Part shown: piece by piece, positions 1 to 10,500 of the stretch
Layout: each line of letters opens with the position of its first letter
Numbering within the stretch: position 1 is the stretch's first letter
From: Costus lasius
Lineage: Eukaryota > Streptophyta > Magnoliopsida > Zingiberales > Costaceae
Direction of reading: 5' to 3'
Length of the DNA: 64,000 nucleotides
Assembly: GCA_027563935.2 (NCBI GenBank)
Contig: JANVAS020000231.1
Location: 17,130,001-17,194,000, forward strand
The notes under the pieces: generated by a model
The model's database searches: none
Told to the model about the DNA's origin: nothing
The model's input: only the letters and a program-made list of their open reading frames with translations
Program-made: the position numbers and the translations under genes

Positions 1-104
1 CCCAAGAAGCGCTAATTTAAAAGTCTTTAGCTTGACCCTTTAACACTCAGACTTGATCGTGTATCATCTAAATAAAAACTCTCTTTTTCTTCAATTAGCT
101 CTTC

Positions 105-1286
105 TTAATAATAGTGCATAAGTCTCTGACCATTAACCTTGAATTCTCCTGTTTCTTCACTCCATACATCTACGGCTCCGTAAGGATAAGTTTTCTTTAC
201 CTGAAAAGGACTAAACCATCGAGACTTAAGTTTTCCAGGAAAAAGTCTTAATCTATAATTGAATAAAAGAACAAAGTCACCTAGTTGGAAATCTCTCTTG
301 AAAATATGTCGATCGTGCCATCTTTTTGTCCTCTCCTTGTAAATTTTTGCATTCTCATATGCAGAAAGTCTAATCTCATCTAGCTCATTCAATTGTAATT
401 TTTGTTTTTCCCCCGCACTCTTTAAAATGAAATTCATCATCTTGATTGCCCAGTATGCTTTGTGTTCAAGTTCCACAGGCAGCTGACATGATTTTCCATA
501 AATCAATTGAAACGGAGACATACCTATTGGTATTTTGAAAGCAGTCTGGTATGCCCACAAGGCATCATCAAGTTTGAATGCCCAATCGTTCCTAGTGCTT
601 GACACGGTCTTTTCTAAAATTCCCTTGATTTATCTATTTGATATCTCCACTTGTCCACTTGTTTGAGGATGATAAGGTGTTGCCACTCTATGATTCACTC
701 CATATTTTTTAAGTAAGGTTGAAAATTTGTGTTCTATGAAATGTGAGCCTCCATCACTTATTACTACCTGCGGGGTCCCATACCGTGGAAATATGGTCTT
801 TTTGAAAAATTTAGCAACAACTCTTGAATCATTGGTCGGTGAAGCAAGAGCTTCAACCCATTATGAAACATAGTCAACTACTACCAGAATGTACTTGTTA
901 CCTCCTGAAGATGGGAAAGGTCCCATAAAGTCTATCCCCCAAACATCAAATATTTCAACTTCAAGAATGTTGGACAGTGGCATCTCATGTTTTCTACTAA
1001 TGTTCCCCGTTCTTTGACATATATCACAAGATAACACAAAGTTTCTAGCATATTTGAAAATGGTAGGCCAATAAAATCCTGATTGTAACACTCTATAAGC
1101 AGTCTTTTCAGTACCGGCATGACCACCATAAGAGGATACATGACATTGGCACAAAATATATGTGATTTCTTCTTCAGGTACACATCTTCTAAAAATACCA
1201 TCTGTACATCTTCTAAACACATAAGGCTCATCCCAAAAATAGTGTTTTACCTCAGCCAAGAACTTCTTCCTTTTTTGGCAGTTCAA
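105..1286 (-). pseudogene. Integrase of element I, with in-frame stops
   Basis: Integrase inserts the element's cDNA into nuclear DNA. One minus-strand frame runs through the segment. It holds an HHCC zinc-binding domain (CHVSSYGGHAGTEK ... CDICQRTG), the first catalytic Asp in WGIDFMGPF, the second in [10 protein letters not shown], and Glu in [13 protein letters not shown], so the DDE triad is present. The C-terminal part (605 to 105) is the Athila-type tail [17 protein letters not shown] followed by FKVNGQRL. Stops interrupt the frame near 858 (after VDYVS) and near 633 (after EISNR); a further one near 1365 lies between RNase H and integrase in the same frame. Few other lesions are visible here, so the integrase has decayed less than the RT. 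Confidence 0.85.
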
Positions 1287-1367
1287 ATCAGGAGGAAAAA
1301 TATTAGCAACAAGGTAATTTACTATATCAGCATACCAGGGAGCTCTGATCTGTTCAATGGTTAAAAG

Positions 1368-2943
1368 CTATTCTTTAGGGAAGGAATCATTGATCTCATT
1401 ATTCTTTTCAGTGTCTACCATTATTCTTGAGAGATGATGTGCAACAAGATTTTCTGATCCCTTTTTGTCTTTAATCTCCAAATTAAATTCTTGCAGAAGT
1501 AAAATCCATCTGAGTAATCGTGGTTTGCTGTCTTTTTTCTGCATTAAGTATTTCACAGCTGCATAGTCAGTGTACACTACCACTTTGGAGTTAATTAAGT
1601 ATGACCTAAATTTATCAAAAGCAAATACTATGGCCTATAGTTCTTTCTCAGTGGTGGTGTAATTTTTCTGTGTCTCATCCAAAGTCTTGCTGGCTTAGTG
1701 AATAACATGAGGTTTCTTATCTTTTCTCTGTCCCAAGACTGCTCCCACTACATAATCACTGGCGTCGCACATGAGTTCAAAGGGCAAGTCCCAATCTGGG
1801 GCTGAATGATGGGTGCTGAAACCAAAGCTTTCTTTAACTCCTGAAAAGCAAACAAACATTTCTCATCAAAGAAGAATTTGGCATCTTTACAAAGTAAATC
1901 AGTTAAAGGTTTAGCAAGTTTAGAGAAGTCCCTGATGAATCTCCTATAAAACCCTGCATGTCCCAGAAAGCTCCTGATCTCCTTGACAGTGGTGGGTGGT
2001 GCTAACTTCTCAATCACTTCTATCTTGGCCTTGTCCACTTCAATCCCTCTCTCTGAAACAAGATGGCCCAAAACTATCCCCTGTCTAACCATAAAGTGAC
2101 ACTTTTCCCAATTCAAGACAAGGTTAGTCTCTTCGCATCTCTGTAAAACTCTAGAGAGATTAGCTAAGCAGTCATCAAAAGAGAAACCATAGACAGAGAA
2201 ATCATCCATAAAAACATCCACGAAGTCTTCAATAAATTCAAAAAAAAATTGCCATCATACACCTTTGAAAAGTGGCAGGTGCATTGCATAAACCAAAGGG
2301 CATTCTTCTATAAGCAAAAGTAACGTAAGGACATGTAAAAGTGGTTTTATCCTGATCATCAGGATGAATAGGAATCTGAAAAAAATCCGGAATACCCATC
2401 AAGAAAATAAAAGTGAGAGTGTTTGGCAAGTCTCTCCACCATTTGATCAATGAAAGGTAAGGGAAAATGATCTTTCCTAGTGGCAACATTTAATTTTCTA
2501 TAATCAATACACATACGCCAACTAGTGACATTTCTAACAGGTATCAATTCATTATCCTTATTTTTCATTACAGTGACACCTCCCTTATTTGGAACACAGT
2601 GTACAGGACTCACCCACTTCCTATCTGAGATAGGGTAGATAATACCTGCATCTAGCAATTTTAGTACTTCCTTCTTCACCACTTCCTTCATAGACAGGTT
2701 GAGCCTTCTTTGAAAATCTACATGCAGTTTGTGCTCATCCTCCTTGTGAATGCTGTGGATACAAAAAGAAGGATTAATCCCTTTTAAGTCATCAATGGAA
2801 TACCCAATTACCTTTCTATGAATTCTTAGCTCCTTCAAGAGTAGATCAGATTCCCTGGCATCTAATTTAGCATCCACAATCACAGGGTAGGTGGAGTTAG
2901 GACCAAGAAATTCATATCTAAGATTATCAGGTAAAACTTTCAA
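1368..2943 (-). pseudogene. Reverse transcriptase and RNase H of element I, frameshifted
   Basis: RT copies element RNA into DNA and RNase H removes the RNA strand. The minus-strand pieces 2943-2359, 2489-2238 and 2221-1748 lie in three frames, so at least two frameshifts break RT. Recognisable motifs are SPVHCVPNKGG and WRMCIDYRKLN in the palm, the PFGLCNAPATFQRCM block, and the catalytic FMDDFSVYG. The thumb and connection follow (ERGIEVDKAKIEVIEKL, SFLGHAGFYRRFI). The RNase H/tether segment at 1583-1368 carries [22 protein letters not shown] and LVAHHLSR. The segment between 1584 and 1747 continues the RNase H region with stops. Confidence 0.85.
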
Positions 2944-2990
2944 CTCAACTTTAGGGATCTTTTCACTTTCATTATTAAAAGTAGCACAAT

Positions 2991-3725
2991 CTAAAATATT
3001 ATGTTTTTTTCATCATTGAATTCATCAAAATCATTCTCAAAACCAAAATTATCAATTTTTTCACAAGAATTTTTCAAGGTATCAGAAAAAGAATCAAAAA
3101 AAGAAACATCAGCAGAAGAATCATCAAACAAACAACTAACATCATAAACTGTGTCATCAATGGCATGAATAATGCAACAAGAACTAGCATATGCAGGTTT
3201 TTTCAATGAATTATTCAAATCAAACTCAACCTTGTCATTGCCAATTCTTAAAGCAAGTTTACCATTCCGTACATCAATAAGGGCTCCAGCAGTGGCTAAG
3301 AACGGCCTACCCAAAATAATAGGAATCTTGGCATCCTCTTCCATTTCAAGTACCACAAAATCAGCAGGTATGAAGTATTTACCAACTTGTATAGGAACAT
3401 CCTCTAGAATACCCACTGGATATTTTACCGATCGATCAGCGAGCTACAAAGAAATTATAGTCGGCTTAGGAGCTCCCATGTCCAATTTCCTGCACACAGA
3501 CAAAGGCATAAGACTTACACTAGCCCCTAGATCACATAAGGCTCGGTCAAAAGCCATACTACCAATAAAACATGGGATAGAAAAACTACTTGGATCATTC
3601 AATTTTGGTGGTAACCTGTTTTGAATAACAGCACTACAATCCTCAGTTAAAGCCACAGTACCATAGTTCTCTATCTTTCTTTTGTTAGACAAGATTTCTT
3701 TAAAAAATTTAGCATATATGGGCAT
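2991..3725 (-). pseudogene. Aspartic protease region of element I
   Basis: Two minus-strand ORFs in one frame (3725-3444 and 3416-2991) cover the retropepsin-like region between gag and RT. The active-site segment reads ALCDLGASVSLMPLSV, with D-L-G where D-S/T-G is usual. Downstream, IPIILGRPFLATAGALIDV is the conserved ILGR block of the Athila protease. A stop near 3417-3443 separates the pieces. The C-terminal part, from about 3170 to 2991, is rich in Asp and Ser and links to RT. Confidence 0.75.
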
Positions 3726-3844
3726 TTGAGATAATGCTTCAGTAAATGGTATGTTAATTTAAAGCTTTTTCAAAACATCAAGAAATTTCCCAAATTGCTT
3801 ATCTAACTTTTCTTGAACTATCCTTTGGGAAAAGGTACTGGTGG

Positions 3845-4945
3845 TCAATAGGGTGGAGGTAGATTAGTCTTAGAATCATCTTCTTTACAAGGCACATCCC
3901 CTTTTGGTTTACTTCCCATTTGAGGTGTTAAACTAGGTAGGGTTTGTTCATGTTTAGAAGATTTTTCTAATTCTAATTCCTCATAATGATCATTAATAGA
4001 CTCTTTCTCCTTAAGTTCTCCTAATTGTCTCCCACTTCTAGTGGTAATGGCATTGCAATGTTCTCCAGAGCTTAATCTAGATATTTGTTCTTCTAGAATT
4101 TTATTGTACGCCACTAAGGATTCTAATTGAGAAGCAAGGTGACTAACAGTTTCTTCAAGATCCTCAAATTTTTTTGTGTTTTGAATTTGCAATGATTGAA
4201 TTTGGCTAGCTGAAAGTTTCTCTAGCATGGGTTCACTAACCTCTTCAGTCAAGGGTTGCTGATCCTCATTCTCATTCTTACCATGTTGATGACAATATAA
4301 CATTCCTTCATATGCAACCCATTGGCTATGATTCAAGGACATCTCCTCAAGCAACTTGAAAGCATCATCAACTGTTCTACTCATCAAGGATCCCCCTGCG
4401 GCAGCATCAATAATTAGACGGGTATTATAAACTAAGCCATAATAAAATGTCTGAATTAGAAACTCATTTTCGAAGCCATGGTTAGGACACTTCCGTTGTA
4501 AATCATTGAATCTCTCCCATGCCTCGCTGAGTGATTCTCCACTCTTATGTTGAAAGTTCATGATTTGATTCCTTAATTGGATAGTCTTGCTCGGTGGAAA
4601 TAAGAAAAGCTTTTGATAATTGTTCCCATGTTGTGAAGGTATTGGGTTGACGAGAATCAAACCAAGATTGTGCTTGATCCTTGAGAGAAAAAGGGAATAA
4701 TCTCAGTTTTAGTGCGTCATCAAAAACTCCATGAATTTTTATGGTATCACAATATTCAAGAAAGATATATAAATGTGAATAAGGATCTTCGATTGATGAT
4801 CCTCCAAACTGGTTCTACTGGATCATAGACAAGAAGACAGGTTAATTTCAAAGTTGGAGGCCTCAATTGTAGGTCTAGCAATGCTAAATTGTATCCTTTG
4901 AGGATTAGGGGCTGCATAGTCCCTCAGTGATCTTTGATCAGCCAT
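3845..4945 (-). pseudogene. gag of element I
   Basis: Gag forms the virus-like particle. The start codon is the minus-strand ATG at 4945-4943, followed by ADQRSLRDYAAPNP, which matches the gag start of element F (ADRRSLRDYAAPNP). The central capsid segment (QLRNQIMNFQHKSGESLSEAWERFNDLQRKCPNHG and on through SRTVDDAFKLLEEMSLN) is in the 271-codon ORF 4660-3845. The N-terminal part is broken by stops and a frameshift between 4660 and about 4860. A possible coiled coil (EETVSHLASQLESLVAYNKILEEQ) follows at about 4170-4080. I saw no CCHC knuckle in this copy. Confidence 0.8.
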
Positions 4946-5082
4946 TAGAAATGAATTTCCTATGCACACTAGAGCAAACTAATCAAATGATGTAAGTAAA
5001 CAGAAAAGAATAAAAAGATAAAACATAAATGAAACCTAGTCTAGCAATAATCTCAATGTCTTCGATATCAACAAAAACAAAG

Positions 5083-5100
5083 GTCCCCAGCAACGGCGCA
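5083..5100 (-). other. Primer-binding site (tRNA-Asp type) of element I
   Basis: On the minus strand this reads TGCGCCGTTGCTGGGGAC. It is the Athila primer site TGGCGCCGTTGCCGGGGA with a few changes, and it lies a few bases inside the 5' LTR end at 5108. Confidence 0.75.
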
Positions 5101-6026
5101 AAAAACTTGTTGTGTCCACAAGTGTACGGATACTCGAAGTAATAAAGAAAGTATCGAATCCATAGGGACCTATGCTGCTGAGTACCGAATAATTGATTTT
5201 TCACTATCTAGGCAATCGAAAGAGTGTAAACTGGCAAACGAAGACCAAAGCGCTAAAACAGAATTATCAGAGAGAGAAGCTGGGACTAGGGTTTCGTTCA
5301 CTTTAATTTTTATGACTAGACATGAATAGAGATTTCATCAGTTTAATTTCAACATGACAAAGATGCAATTTACTTGAATAAAAGGATTATCTCACTTTCG
5401 AGCAGACAACCATACAGGAATAAATCTTCGCTCTCACGCAAGAGTTGTCCCAATGCTAATGATAAGTAAATCATCAACTGAGAACTCAAGGATCACTTTC
5501 GTGCATCCGAGTTCTAAGTCGATAATCTCTAGTGGAATCTCAAGGATCACTTTCGTTCATCCGAATCTCAACACTAATTTTACTCAAGGTTCTCTAACGT
5601 TCTGATCTTTGCTTTCGCATAGGATCTCCACGTTTGAAAGCTTAGACTCAATCCTAGATTTATATTATTATAAAGGCAATTAGTTTACTAGAATCAAACA
5701 AAAAAAGAACTAACCTAAAAGGGGTTCCTATCATGCAATTTTAGGGTTGCAAATTCTCAAGCAATTACTTTTCAGTCAATAGCAAAAATTCTAAAACACA
5801 AATAGTAATATAGATCTGAGGAGAGTCTATGGACAAAACATCACATGAGTAAAATCATCATGCTAAGATTAAACAAGATGAAATAATAGAAAGATAGTTA
5901 TCTAGTCATTAAAACTCAAGTGAATTACTCCCCCATGTCCCAAAAGAGGTTTAAGCTATCATAGAGGGAAGATTACAATGATTCATGATGAAGAAAATCG
6001 AAATAGAGGAGGAGTAAAAATTACAG

Positions 6027-6055
6027 TACGGCCGTAAAGATGTTTACGACCGTAA
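6027..6055. repeat. Isolated TACGGCCGTA dyad module
   Basis: TACGGCCGTA (6027-6036) is followed by TTACGACCGTAA (6044-6055). This is the same two-dyad arrangement as each unit of the array at 8867-9193, about 380 bp away once K is removed. Confidence 0.7.
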
Positions 6056-6820
6056 TCTGGGCGAACAACGGCGACGCTCGATTTTCTGGTGATTTCTCCT
6101 CCATCTGATCTCTAATCACGTTGAAATTTCAGGGGTGTCTTCTTCTCCTCTATGCGTAGCTTCCAATCAAATTTCACAGCTGAAGATGCTCGGAATTGGT
6201 CACGACGGCGGATCCCTAGGCGGCGGCGTGAACTCTGATTTCTCTCTGGCCGGTGGATCAAAATTGGGGCTTTTGGTGTGCTTGTGATGTAGGGGGGAAA
6301 CGTGGAGTAAAACTACTGATGCAAAATTCAGTTATTTATTTTTGGGATTTTTGAAAAAAGTCAAAATTCAGAATGCAGCGAGAAAATAGCTATTAGAATT
6401 CCTGAGCAACTTTAATCATTTACAAAAAGTAGACATATGTTGCAGGAAAATCCATAGATCAAAAATTCAAACCAATTAAACCAAGATGTAGACCAAAACT
6501 TGTTCTTTTAAATCGTATAAGAATTGCAGATTGAAGATCTGTCAAGTAATAAGGACATCAAAGGCAAAACAACTATTCAGATTAAGGAATAAAAGAACTG
6601 CAGAAGTTACTCAGATAAGAAAAGATGTCATGTCTCCCAGGATGATCCATGCGCTGTTAGATTGAGCCAAGTTATCCAAATGATAGATCAAGATGAGTTC
6701 TTCGTAATGGCATCAAAGTTCAAGGTTTTGGTTGTGCTGATTGCTTAAGATACCTGCAAGAAAAAGCCTAAACAAATTAGAATTAACAGCAAACAGAAAC
6801 AGGCAAACTGGGAAATCTGG

Positions 6821-7205
6821 AACAGGGGATGTTGCGCGGGAGCGGAGGAGGACTCGTCGGCGTTCGTCCGGTGGTGCATGATCGCCGGACCTGTTACGGT
6901 TGGAGGTCCCTCTGACGATGGCGAAGAGGTGGCCGGAGTTAGCGGGTGGATGGTGGCTGATCGGAGGAGAATCGCGCGGAAGAGTCGTGCTGGGCGGGAG
7001 CTCGGCGGAAACAGGGGATGGCGTGAGTGGCAGGGGCGGTCGCCGTTCGCCGGATGGTGGACGAAATCTAAACCTGCTACAACTGGAAGCTCGTATGAAG
7101 GAGGCGAGGACGTGGCCAGAGTTTGGGGTCGATTGGCCGCCTGTCGGAGGAGCACGATGCGGAAGGGCGGAACTAGGTCGCGATCAGGGCGGAAACAGGG
7201 GATGG
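6821..7205. repeat. GC-rich ~185-bp degenerate tandem repeat inside K's LTR
   Basis: AACAGGGGATG recurs at 6821, 7010 and 7194. TCGGAGGAG recurs at 6961 and 7145, offset 184. The copies are strongly diverged and much richer in G and C than the surroundings. Confidence 0.6.
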
Positions 7206-7317
7206 CGTCGGAGTTTCGATTCCGGCCATCGGTGAGGTGGATGGGCAGATCCCGGAGGCTGAAGACTCGTCTTGGAGAGGAGGAGTGATGTTCGAGATCT
7301 TGTGAGGATCAGACCGG

Positions 7318-8733
7318 CGGATCGTCGGCGGCGTGCTCACAAAGATTCAGAAAATCTGCAGGTTTGCTGGGTGTGCGATGTTGGCAGCGGAGCAGGACAA
7401 TTGGGGAAGAAGGAGATTGGAGAAGAAAGGAAGAGGGAGGGGCTCAGCCTAGAAGGAGGAGAAGAGGGAAGAGACATCCGAATCCATCGGAAGAAGGACT
7501 ATTTCCATTCCATTCATCAAATCATCAAATCTGTCTGTACAAGGTTCAAGCTTTGATACATATAGGGGAAGATTGGGAGAGACGTTGCTGCAAAGAGACG
7601 TTGGTGTTTCCTTGTTTGAACGGCTGCAGCGATGGCATTGGAGCTTTCCTCCTTCGATTGCTGAAGAGAAACGTTGAACTTTCCTTGTGAGGTGCGAAGG
7701 TAACGTTGAAGCTTCCAACTTTGGCTGAAGAAGAGCGTTGGCTGCGAGCGTGCGTTGAACCGTTCAGCGTTGAAGATGATCTTGATGCAGATTTGAAGTT
7801 GGCGCAAGTCGCATGGCTAGATTGGCTGATTTGTGGAGAGTACAACTTATTCTCTGGAAAGTGTCTTGACCATAACATGAAGTAGTTGAAGTTATTCTTT
7901 TCTTTATTTTGAGCTAGCATTTGGAGTGAGTCTTGCTAGCTTATTCGCGAGCCTCCAAGTCTTTCTCTATGGCAATCTTAAACTCCACTTGTACCGTCGT
8001 GGTTTGTGGTCTCTGCCCCCATCATTCGGATCGTCGGCGGCGTGCTCACAAAGATTCAGAAAATCTGCAGGTTTGCTGGGTGTGCGATGTTGGCAGCGGA
8101 GCAGGACAATTGGGGAAGAAGGAGATTGGAGAAGAAAGGAAGAGGGAGGGGCTCAGCCTAGAAGGAGGAGAAGAGGGAAGAGACATCCGAATCCATCGGA
8201 AGAAGGACTATTTCCATTCCATTCATCAAATCATCAAATCTGTCTGTACAAGGTTCAAGCTTTGATACATATAGGGGAAGATTGGGAGAGACGTTGCTGC
8301 AAAGAGACGTTGGTGTTTCCTTGTTTGAACGGCTGCAGCGATGGCATTGGAGCTTTCCTCCTTCGATTGCTGAAGAGAAACGTTGAACTTTCCTTGTGAG
8401 GTGCGAAGGTAACGTTGAAGCTTCCAACTTTGGCTGAAGAAGAGCGTTGGCTGCGAGCGTGCGTTGAACCGTTCAGCGTTGAAGATTATCTTGATGCAGA
8501 TTTGAAGTTGGCGCAAGTCGCATGGCTAGATTGGCTGATTTGTGGAGAGTACAACTTATTCTCTGGAAAGTGTCTTGACCATAACATGAAGTAGTTGAAG
8601 TTATTCTTTTCTTTATTTTGAGCTAGCATTTGGAGTGAGTCTTGCTAGCTTATTCGCGAGCCTCCAAGTCTTTCTCTATGGCAATCTTAAACTCCACTTG
8701 TACCGTCGTGGTTTGTGGTCTCTGCCCCCATCA
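7318..8733. repeat. 707-bp direct repeat within K
   Basis: Copy one is 7318-8024 and copy two is 8027-8733, offset 709. The right edge of both copies is exactly the LTR terminus CCCCCATCA. That marks them as two LTR ends and not a random segmental duplication. Confidence 0.9.
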
Positions 8734-8866
8734 GCTTGGCTTCGTCTCATCGATGGTTCCCTTTCTCCTTCTTACAGCTTCGCTTTTAAATGCCTGGATC
8801 ATTTGAAATCATCTATGTATAAATTGGACTTCTGAGTTGACCGGGAAAGTCGCGAGCAGCGATGAA

Positions 8867-9193
8867 ATTACGGCCGTAATGATCCTTACGGCTGGGCCGT
8901 AATCTTGACAGCGAGCTCTCGCGTGAAATTCTTCTGGGATTACGGTACCGTATTGTTCTTTATGGTACTGCCGTAATGTGAACAATCTCTCGGGTGAAAA
9001 ATCGACTAGAATTACGGTGCCGTAGAGAGGATTACGGTAGTGCCGTAAGCGTCTCAAAGTCTCTGTCCAAAAACACCTATTAATTACGGCACCGTAAAGA
9101 TATTTACGGCTGTGCCGTAACGTTCATCGATTCTCTACTCGATTAAAGCTCCAAATTTTGGTACCGTAAAGCATTTGTTGGGGGTGCCGTAAT
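8867..9193. repeat. ~72-bp tandem array of paired TTACGG...CCGTAA dyads
   Basis: First dyads start at 8868, 8941, 9013, 9084 and 9157, at intervals of 71-73 bp. Each has a second, looped dyad about 19 bp downstream (8886, 8960, 9032, 9104, 9176). Examples are ATTACGGCCGTAAT (8867-8880), TTACGGCTGGGCCGTAA (8886-8902), TTACGGCACCGTAA (9084-9097) and TTACGGCTGTGCCGTAA (9104-9120). Sequence between dyads varies while dyads and spacing are kept. The last unit is decayed. Confidence 0.85.
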
Positions 9194-9384
9194 TTCCTCT
9201 GCAGCTCCAAATCTTCTGAAATTTGACGTGTGATCTTCTTTTGTTGTTGTGAGTTCGATTATGCACTTGGATTGCTCGAAATCGACTGAAAAATATGCCT
9301 TTTTGCCTGAAAATAATCAATAATAGAAAAGAGTGTAGATTCCGCATATATTGATAAAATATGGCGTAAAAACAAGCAAAGCCT

Positions 9385-10480
9385 ATGAATATTCGTTTTG
9401 ATGGATCAGTCACTGAATTTGGTTTCATCAAGAACGAGGATGACCCGTGCGTATATAAGAGGTTTAGTGGGAGCGTGATTATTTTCCTAGTCCTCTACGT
9501 CGATGACATCTTGATCATTGGAAATGACATTCCTGAAATGCATGCTGTTAAAGCATGGCTGAGGAAATGTTTCCAGATGAAAGATCTAGGAGAAGCAGCC
9601 TATGTGTTAGGTGTGAAGATCTACAGGGATAGATCTAAGAGGCTTCTCGGGCTGTGCCAGAGTACTTACATCGATAAGGTCCTGGAGAGATTTCGCTTAG
9701 AGAATTCTAAGAAAGGATATCTTCCAGTCAGACATGGTCTGAATCTTTCGAAGAGTCAGTGTCCACAAACACAGACTGAGAAAGATGAAATGAACAATAC
9801 GCCTTATGCTTCGGCTATTGGTTCTATAATGTATGCGATGTTGTGTACTCGCCCAGACGTCGCTTACGGGTTAAGCGTGACCAGTCGTTACCAGAGTAAT
9901 CCAGGTTTGGCGCACTGGATTGCAGTCAAGAACATCCTAAAATATCTGCGGAGGACCAAAGATATGTTCTTGATATATGGTGGTCAGGAAGAACTCAGTA
10001 TTGAAGGATATACTGACGCTTCGTTCCAGTCTGACCAGGATGATTTCCGATCGCAATCAGGCTATGTTTTTAGCTTGAATGGAGGTGCAGTGGTGTGGAA
10101 AAGTTATCAAACAGTCAACTGTTGCTGATTCCACAACAGAAGCCGAGTATGTCGCAGCCTCGGAAGCATCCAAGGAGGCAGTGTGGATTCGTAAGTTCGT
10201 GAGAGAACTTGGTGTTGTTCCTTCGTGTGCAGATCCTTTGGTTATCTTTTGTGATAACACTGGAGCAATCGCACAAGCAAAGGAACCACGGTCGCACCAG
10301 AAGTCCAAGCACATACAGAGACGGTTTCATTTGATCAGGGAGATCATTGATCGTGGCGAGATCAAAGTATGCAAGGTTCATACAGACGACAATCTGGCAG
10401 ACCCGCTTACCAAGCCTCTGGCGCAGCAGAAGCATGAGAAGCACTGTAATAATATGGGTTTGAAGTTCTTCAACCATTAG
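9385..10480 (+). pseudogene. RT C-terminus and RNase H of copia H, frameshifted
   Basis: The remnant begins in mid-RT (NIRFDGSVTEFGF) and keeps the catalytic YVDD motif, the RT thumb and RNase H (GYTDASF, DSTTEAEYVAAS, CDNTGAIAQAKE). Compared with copies A and B, one extra A at about 10106 shifts the frame at WKS. The pieces 9385-10128 and 10079-10480 are therefore one gene in two frames. It ends with the family's C-terminal MGLKFFNH and a TAG, followed by the purine tract AGTGGGAGAT before the LTR. It cannot function without the missing upstream half. Confidence 0.9.
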
Positions 10481-10500
10481 ATTAAGTGCAAGTGGGAGAT

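Larger units (their letters stand above)
6285..8733 (-). mobile_element. Element K: complete LTR plus 707-bp remnant of a second LTR
   Basis: The insertion is flanked by GCTTG at 6280-6284 and 8734-8738, a perfect 5-bp TSD, and begins TGATGTAGGGG and ends CTGCCCCCATCA. A complete LTR spans 6285-8024 (1740 bp). It is followed by TT and then by 8027-8733, which repeats 7318-8024 with one difference seen (ATG versus ATT near 7771/8480). The simplest reading is a full element that lost its interior and the first ~1 kb of its second LTR. The ends resemble those of chromovirus-like element G, so a gypsy relative is likely. On the minus strand a TATATGTATC stretch precedes the TTGTACAGACAGA region, plausible as a promoter and RNA start. 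ORFs inside are LTR shadows. Confidence 0.75.
1..9384 (-). mobile_element. Element I: Athila-type Ty3/gypsy retrotransposon, 3' end beyond window
   Basis: Reading on the minus strand from 9384 downward, the order is 5' LTR, primer site, gag, protease, RT, RNase H, integrase. This is the Ty3/gypsy order. Athila lineage is supported by a primer site matching the 3' end of tRNA-Asp, by the gag start MADQRSLRDYAAPNP, and by an integrase tail of the [12 protein letters not shown] type. Bases 1-40 hold the element's post-integrase stretch (minus strand AGCGCTTCTTGGG), also found in element E at 53921-53960. Coding segments fall in several frames with stops, so the element is inactive. The 3' LTR lies outside the window. 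The 5' LTR is interrupted by K and its outermost ~75 bp are lost where copia H begins. Confidence 0.85.
5108..9384 (-). repeat. 5' LTR of element I, split by K and truncated at its outer end
   Basis: The LTR occupies 5108-6284 plus 8739-9384, about 1.82 kb, close to the 1.80-kb LTR of element E. Shared blocks with E's LTR in reverse orientation include the repeated CGAAAGTGATCC stretches (5500-5560) and, at about 9340-9380, TGTAGATTCCG and AAAACAAGCAAA. The inner end begins TGTTGTGTCC. The outer ~75 bp, including the terminal dinucleotide, are missing at the junction with copia H. The outer third carries the dyad array at 8867-9193. Confidence 0.75.

Noticed and set aside
6745..7288. GC-rich open frames that might be a host exon
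   Set aside because: Frames are open on both strands with low-complexity Arg/Gly/Pro content. The stretch is bounded by LTR termini and a TSD, so it is part of K.
7272..8427. Overlapping 90-157-codon ORFs on both strands in K, in two near-identical sets
   Set aside because: They lie wholly inside LTR sequence, exist in several frames at once, and have no domain. They are duplicated only because the LTR segment is duplicated.
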